Source of the DNA: Acidobacteriaceae bacterium
GTDB taxonomy: Bacteria; Acidobacteriota; Terriglobia; Terriglobales; Acidobacteriaceae
Direction of reading: 5' to 3'
Length of the DNA: 64,000 bases
Assembly: GCA_003151335.1 (NCBI GenBank)
Contig: PLXE01000108.1
Span: forward strand, 62,001-126,000
The translations under genes were made by a program, and so were the position numbers. The notes under the pieces were generated by a model. The model was given only the letters and a program-made list of their open reading frames with translations, did not search any database and was not told the origin of the DNA. Every line of letters begins with the position of its first letter. The first letter of the stretch is position 1. Shown one piece after another: positions 62,150-64,000 of the stretch.

Positions 62150-64000
62150 ATGGGAGCTTCCACTATCGCTACTCGGGCACGGCCATCCAACTCTAAATTC
62201 ATCTTTCGCGCGGTCGTGGGAGTGCTGCTCCTCCTGCTGATCATCTTCCTCGCCTTCGACTTCTGGTTTTATCGGGCGGTGCGGGCGGCGCTGCCGCAGG
62301 TGGATGGCACGGTCCGCCTTTCCGGCCTGGCAAGCCCCGTCACCGTGACCTACGACGCGCTCGGGGTCCCCAACATCGCTGCCGCCAACTTGCCGGACCT
62401 GTTCTTTGCCCAGGGTTACGTCACCGCTCAGGACCGGCTGTGGCAGATGGACATGACCCGGCGCTACGCTTCCGGCGATCTGGCCGCCGTTCTGGGGCCG
62501 GAGTACGTCAAGCTGGATCGCGAGCATCGCATCCTAGGCCTGCGACAGGTTGCGGAGAGAAACGTGGCCAACATGGATGTGGCCCAGCTCGCCCACTTCG
62601 AAGCCTATGCCGCCGGGGTGAACGCTTACATCGCGCAGCACCAGAAAACTTTGCCGCTGGAATTCCGCTTCCTTACCTATTTTCCTCACGTCTGGACGGT
62701 GGAAGACTCGGTACTGGTGGGATTGTCGATGACCGAATTTCTGAACTACGGCCTGTACAAAAACGAGTTGGAGAAAGGAAAAATTCTGGCCCAGCTGGGG
62801 CCGGAGTTGACGGCCGACCTGTTTGTGAATTCCTCGTGGCGCGATCGTCCGCCGGGAACTGACACCACGTCCCTCGAAAACGAGGTTCCAGGCGAGACCA
62901 CTCCCGACGAGGAAGAAGATCCGGCGCCAAGGAAGAAGACCAGCCACGTTACGCCGGAAGAAAAGCAGGTCCCTCGGCTCGGTCGCCGCGGCGACCTCAC
63001 TCGGGATGACAGGACGGAAGACAGCCTTCATCCCGGCTCCAATAATTGGGTGGTCTCGGGCGCGCACACGGCCTCGGGAAAGCCGCTGCTCTCAAACGAC
63101 ATGCACCTGGACCTGCACATCCCCAACGTCTGGTACGAGGCGCACCTTACGGCGGGAGACTTCGACGTAGCCGGCGTGACCTTGCCGGGCGTGCCTTTCG
63201 TCATCGTCGGGCACAATCGCTTCATCGCATGGGGCTTTACCAATCTCGGTCCCAATGTCGAGGACCTCTACATCGAAAAGTTCAACGACAAAGGCGAATA
63301 CCTGACGCCGCAAGGTTGGGCGCAACCGGAGCATCGCAAAGAAATTATCCGCGTGAAGGGCAAGCCCGAGGTGAACGTGGATGTCGAGATCACCCGCCAT
63401 GGGCCGATCATCAGCGACATTATTCCGGGGGAGAAGCGCAAGCTGGCTCTCAAGTGGATCATCTATGACCCGCAGGCGGCGGGTGCTCCGTTCTTTGCCG
63501 TGGATTCGGCGAAAAACTGGCAGGACTTCCGCGCGGCGTTCTCGCATTTTGGCGCGCCGGGTCAGAATGTCGTCTATGCGGATGTGGAGGGGCACATCGG
63601 CTACCAGGCCACCGGGATGGTCCCGATCCGGGCAGCGGGCGACGGTTCGGTTCCCGTGCCCGGCGAGGACGACTTGCACGAGTGGACGGGATATGTTCCC
63701 TACGACAAGATGCCCAGCGTGTCCGATCCCGCTTCGGGGACCATCGCCACGGCCAACGGGCGCGTCACGCCCGACGGATATCCCTACACCGTGAGCATCG
63801 AGTGGGGTTCTCCGTATCGCACGGAGCGCATTTACAAGCTGCTAAACACAAAAAAGAAACTCACCCCGCCCGACATGCTGGCCGTCCAGACCGACATTGT
63901 TTCGGCGTTCGATCGCTTCTGCGCCGAACGCTTCGTGTACGCCGTCGATCACGCATCCACGGCATCACAGCGCGCCAAGTCGGCCGCCGACCTGATGCGA
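62150..64000 (+). CDS. Penicillin acylase family protein (3' end beyond window)
   Basis: At least 616 residues of an Ntn-hydrolase of the penicillin G acylase/acyl-homoserine-lactone acylase family, cut by the window end. A membrane anchor or signal (about residues 23-42) precedes the alpha-chain region (DGTVRLSGLASPVTVTYDALGVPNI, FAQGYVTAQDRLWQMDMTRR). An acidic spacer leads to GSNNWVVSGAHTASGKPLLSNDMHL. Ser297 would be the autocatalytic N-terminus of the beta chain. The spacer contains an in-frame copy of a dispersed intergenic repeat at 62968-63013 (residues about 274-288). Acyl specificity cannot be told. Confidence 0.92.
   Translation, partial: MGASTIATRARPSNSKFIFRAVVGVLLLLLIIFLAFDFWFYRAVRAALPQVDGTVRLSGLASPVTVTYDALGVPNIAAANLPDLFFAQGYVTAQDRLWQMDMTRRYASGDLAAVLGPEYVKLDREHRILGLRQVAERNVANMDVAQLAHFEAYAAGVNAYIAQHQKTLPLEFRFLTYFPHVWTVEDSVLVGLSMTEFLNYGLYKNELEKGKILAQLGPELTADLFVNSSWRDRPPGTDTTSLENEVPGETTPDEEEDPAPRKKTSHVTPEEKQVPRLGRRGDLTRDDRTEDSLHPGSNNWVVSGAHTASGKPLLSNDMHLDLHIPNVWYEAHLTAGDFDVAGVTLPGVPFVIVGHNRFIAWGFTNLGPNVEDLYIEKFNDKGEYLTPQGWAQPEHRKEIIRVKGKPEVNVDVEITRHGPIISDIIPGEKRKLALKWIIYDPQAAGAPFFAVDSAKNWQDFRAAFSHFGAPGQNVVYADVEGHIGYQATGMVPIRAAGDGSVPVPGEDDLHEWTGYVPYDKMPSVSDPASGTIATANGRVTPDGYPYTVSIEWGSPYRTERIYKLLNTKKKLTPPDMLAVQTDIVSAFDRFCAERFVYAVDHASTASQRAKSAADLMR
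62968..63013 (+). repeat. Dispersed intergenic repeat inside a coding region
   Basis: GGTCCCTCGGCTC, then the palindromic core GGTCGCCGCGGCGACC, then CTCACTCGGGATGACAGG, align with the reverse complement of 20616-20672 and 52061-52118 with a few small gaps. It is translated as VPRLGRRGDLTRDDR within the acylase spacer. Confidence 0.75.

Overview
The window is about 60% GC and reads as chromosomal DNA of a free-living Gram-negative heterotroph. The best fit is Acidobacteriota (Terriglobia, Koribacter-like). The reasons are the many secreted peptidases and hydrolases (M28, M19, M61, DUF885, penicillin acylase), OmpL-like beta-barrel porins, a three-subunit sdhCAB, a complete type IV pilus block, and many intergenic palindromic repeats such as the one built on TGTCATCCTGAGCGA. 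The assignment is inference. I see no rRNA, tRNA, CRISPR array, transposase or phage gene.

Layout. 0.2-9.1 kb: DedA membrane protein, SDR oxidoreductase, inositol-3-phosphate synthase, then secreted M28 peptidase, cyclophilin, M19 dipeptidase and M61 peptidase. 9.2-12.6 kb: sdhCAB on the minus strand with a sigma70-like promoter and a perfect CRP-type palindrome upstream. 12.8-17.3 kb: RdgB, a secreted phosphoesterase and a DUF885 protein. 17.5-23.7 kb: type IV pilus genes in the order pilC, pilB, pilM, pilN, pilO, pilP, with the last four overlapping. 23.8-24.7 kb: an Xre/DUF2384 antitoxin and RES toxin pair.

24.8-32.0 kb: a minus-strand nitrate respiration operon. It runs NarK transporter, cytochrome b-like protein with a zinc-ribbon tail, molybdopterin nitrate reductase, four-cluster ferredoxin, Tat-type Rieske protein, a small membrane protein and a frameshifted NnrS-like protein. 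32.2-35.6 kb: STAS protein, small secreted protein, alkyltransferase-like protein, then a methyltransferase-fetA-fetB operon. 35.9-48.7 kb: an ion and stress block with kdpFABC plus a 28-residue leader protein, two beta-barrel porins, a DUF2254 membrane protein, a BON protein, PPK2 and a tandem universal stress protein. Two conserved upstream modules tie the porins, kdp and DUF2254 together.

49.5-56.4 kb: GT-C-like membrane protein, small secreted protein, Fur regulator, flavin disulfide reductase, DUF4126, DUF1697 and a class V aminotransferase. 56.9-64 kb: tandem lipoproteins that each carry two histidine-phosphatase-like halves, a TPR protein, and a penicillin acylase that runs off the window end.

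The most notable observations are: a dispersed intergenic repeat that has entered, in frame, the spacer peptide of the penicillin acylase; duplicated lipoproteins pairing a dead histidine phosphatase half with a second half; a four-unit, 11-bp-phased direct repeat array upstream of two porin genes; several unrelated palindromic elements with terminal inverted repeats; and several genes whose -10 box lies only 6-10 bases from the start codon, as expected for leaderless transcripts.
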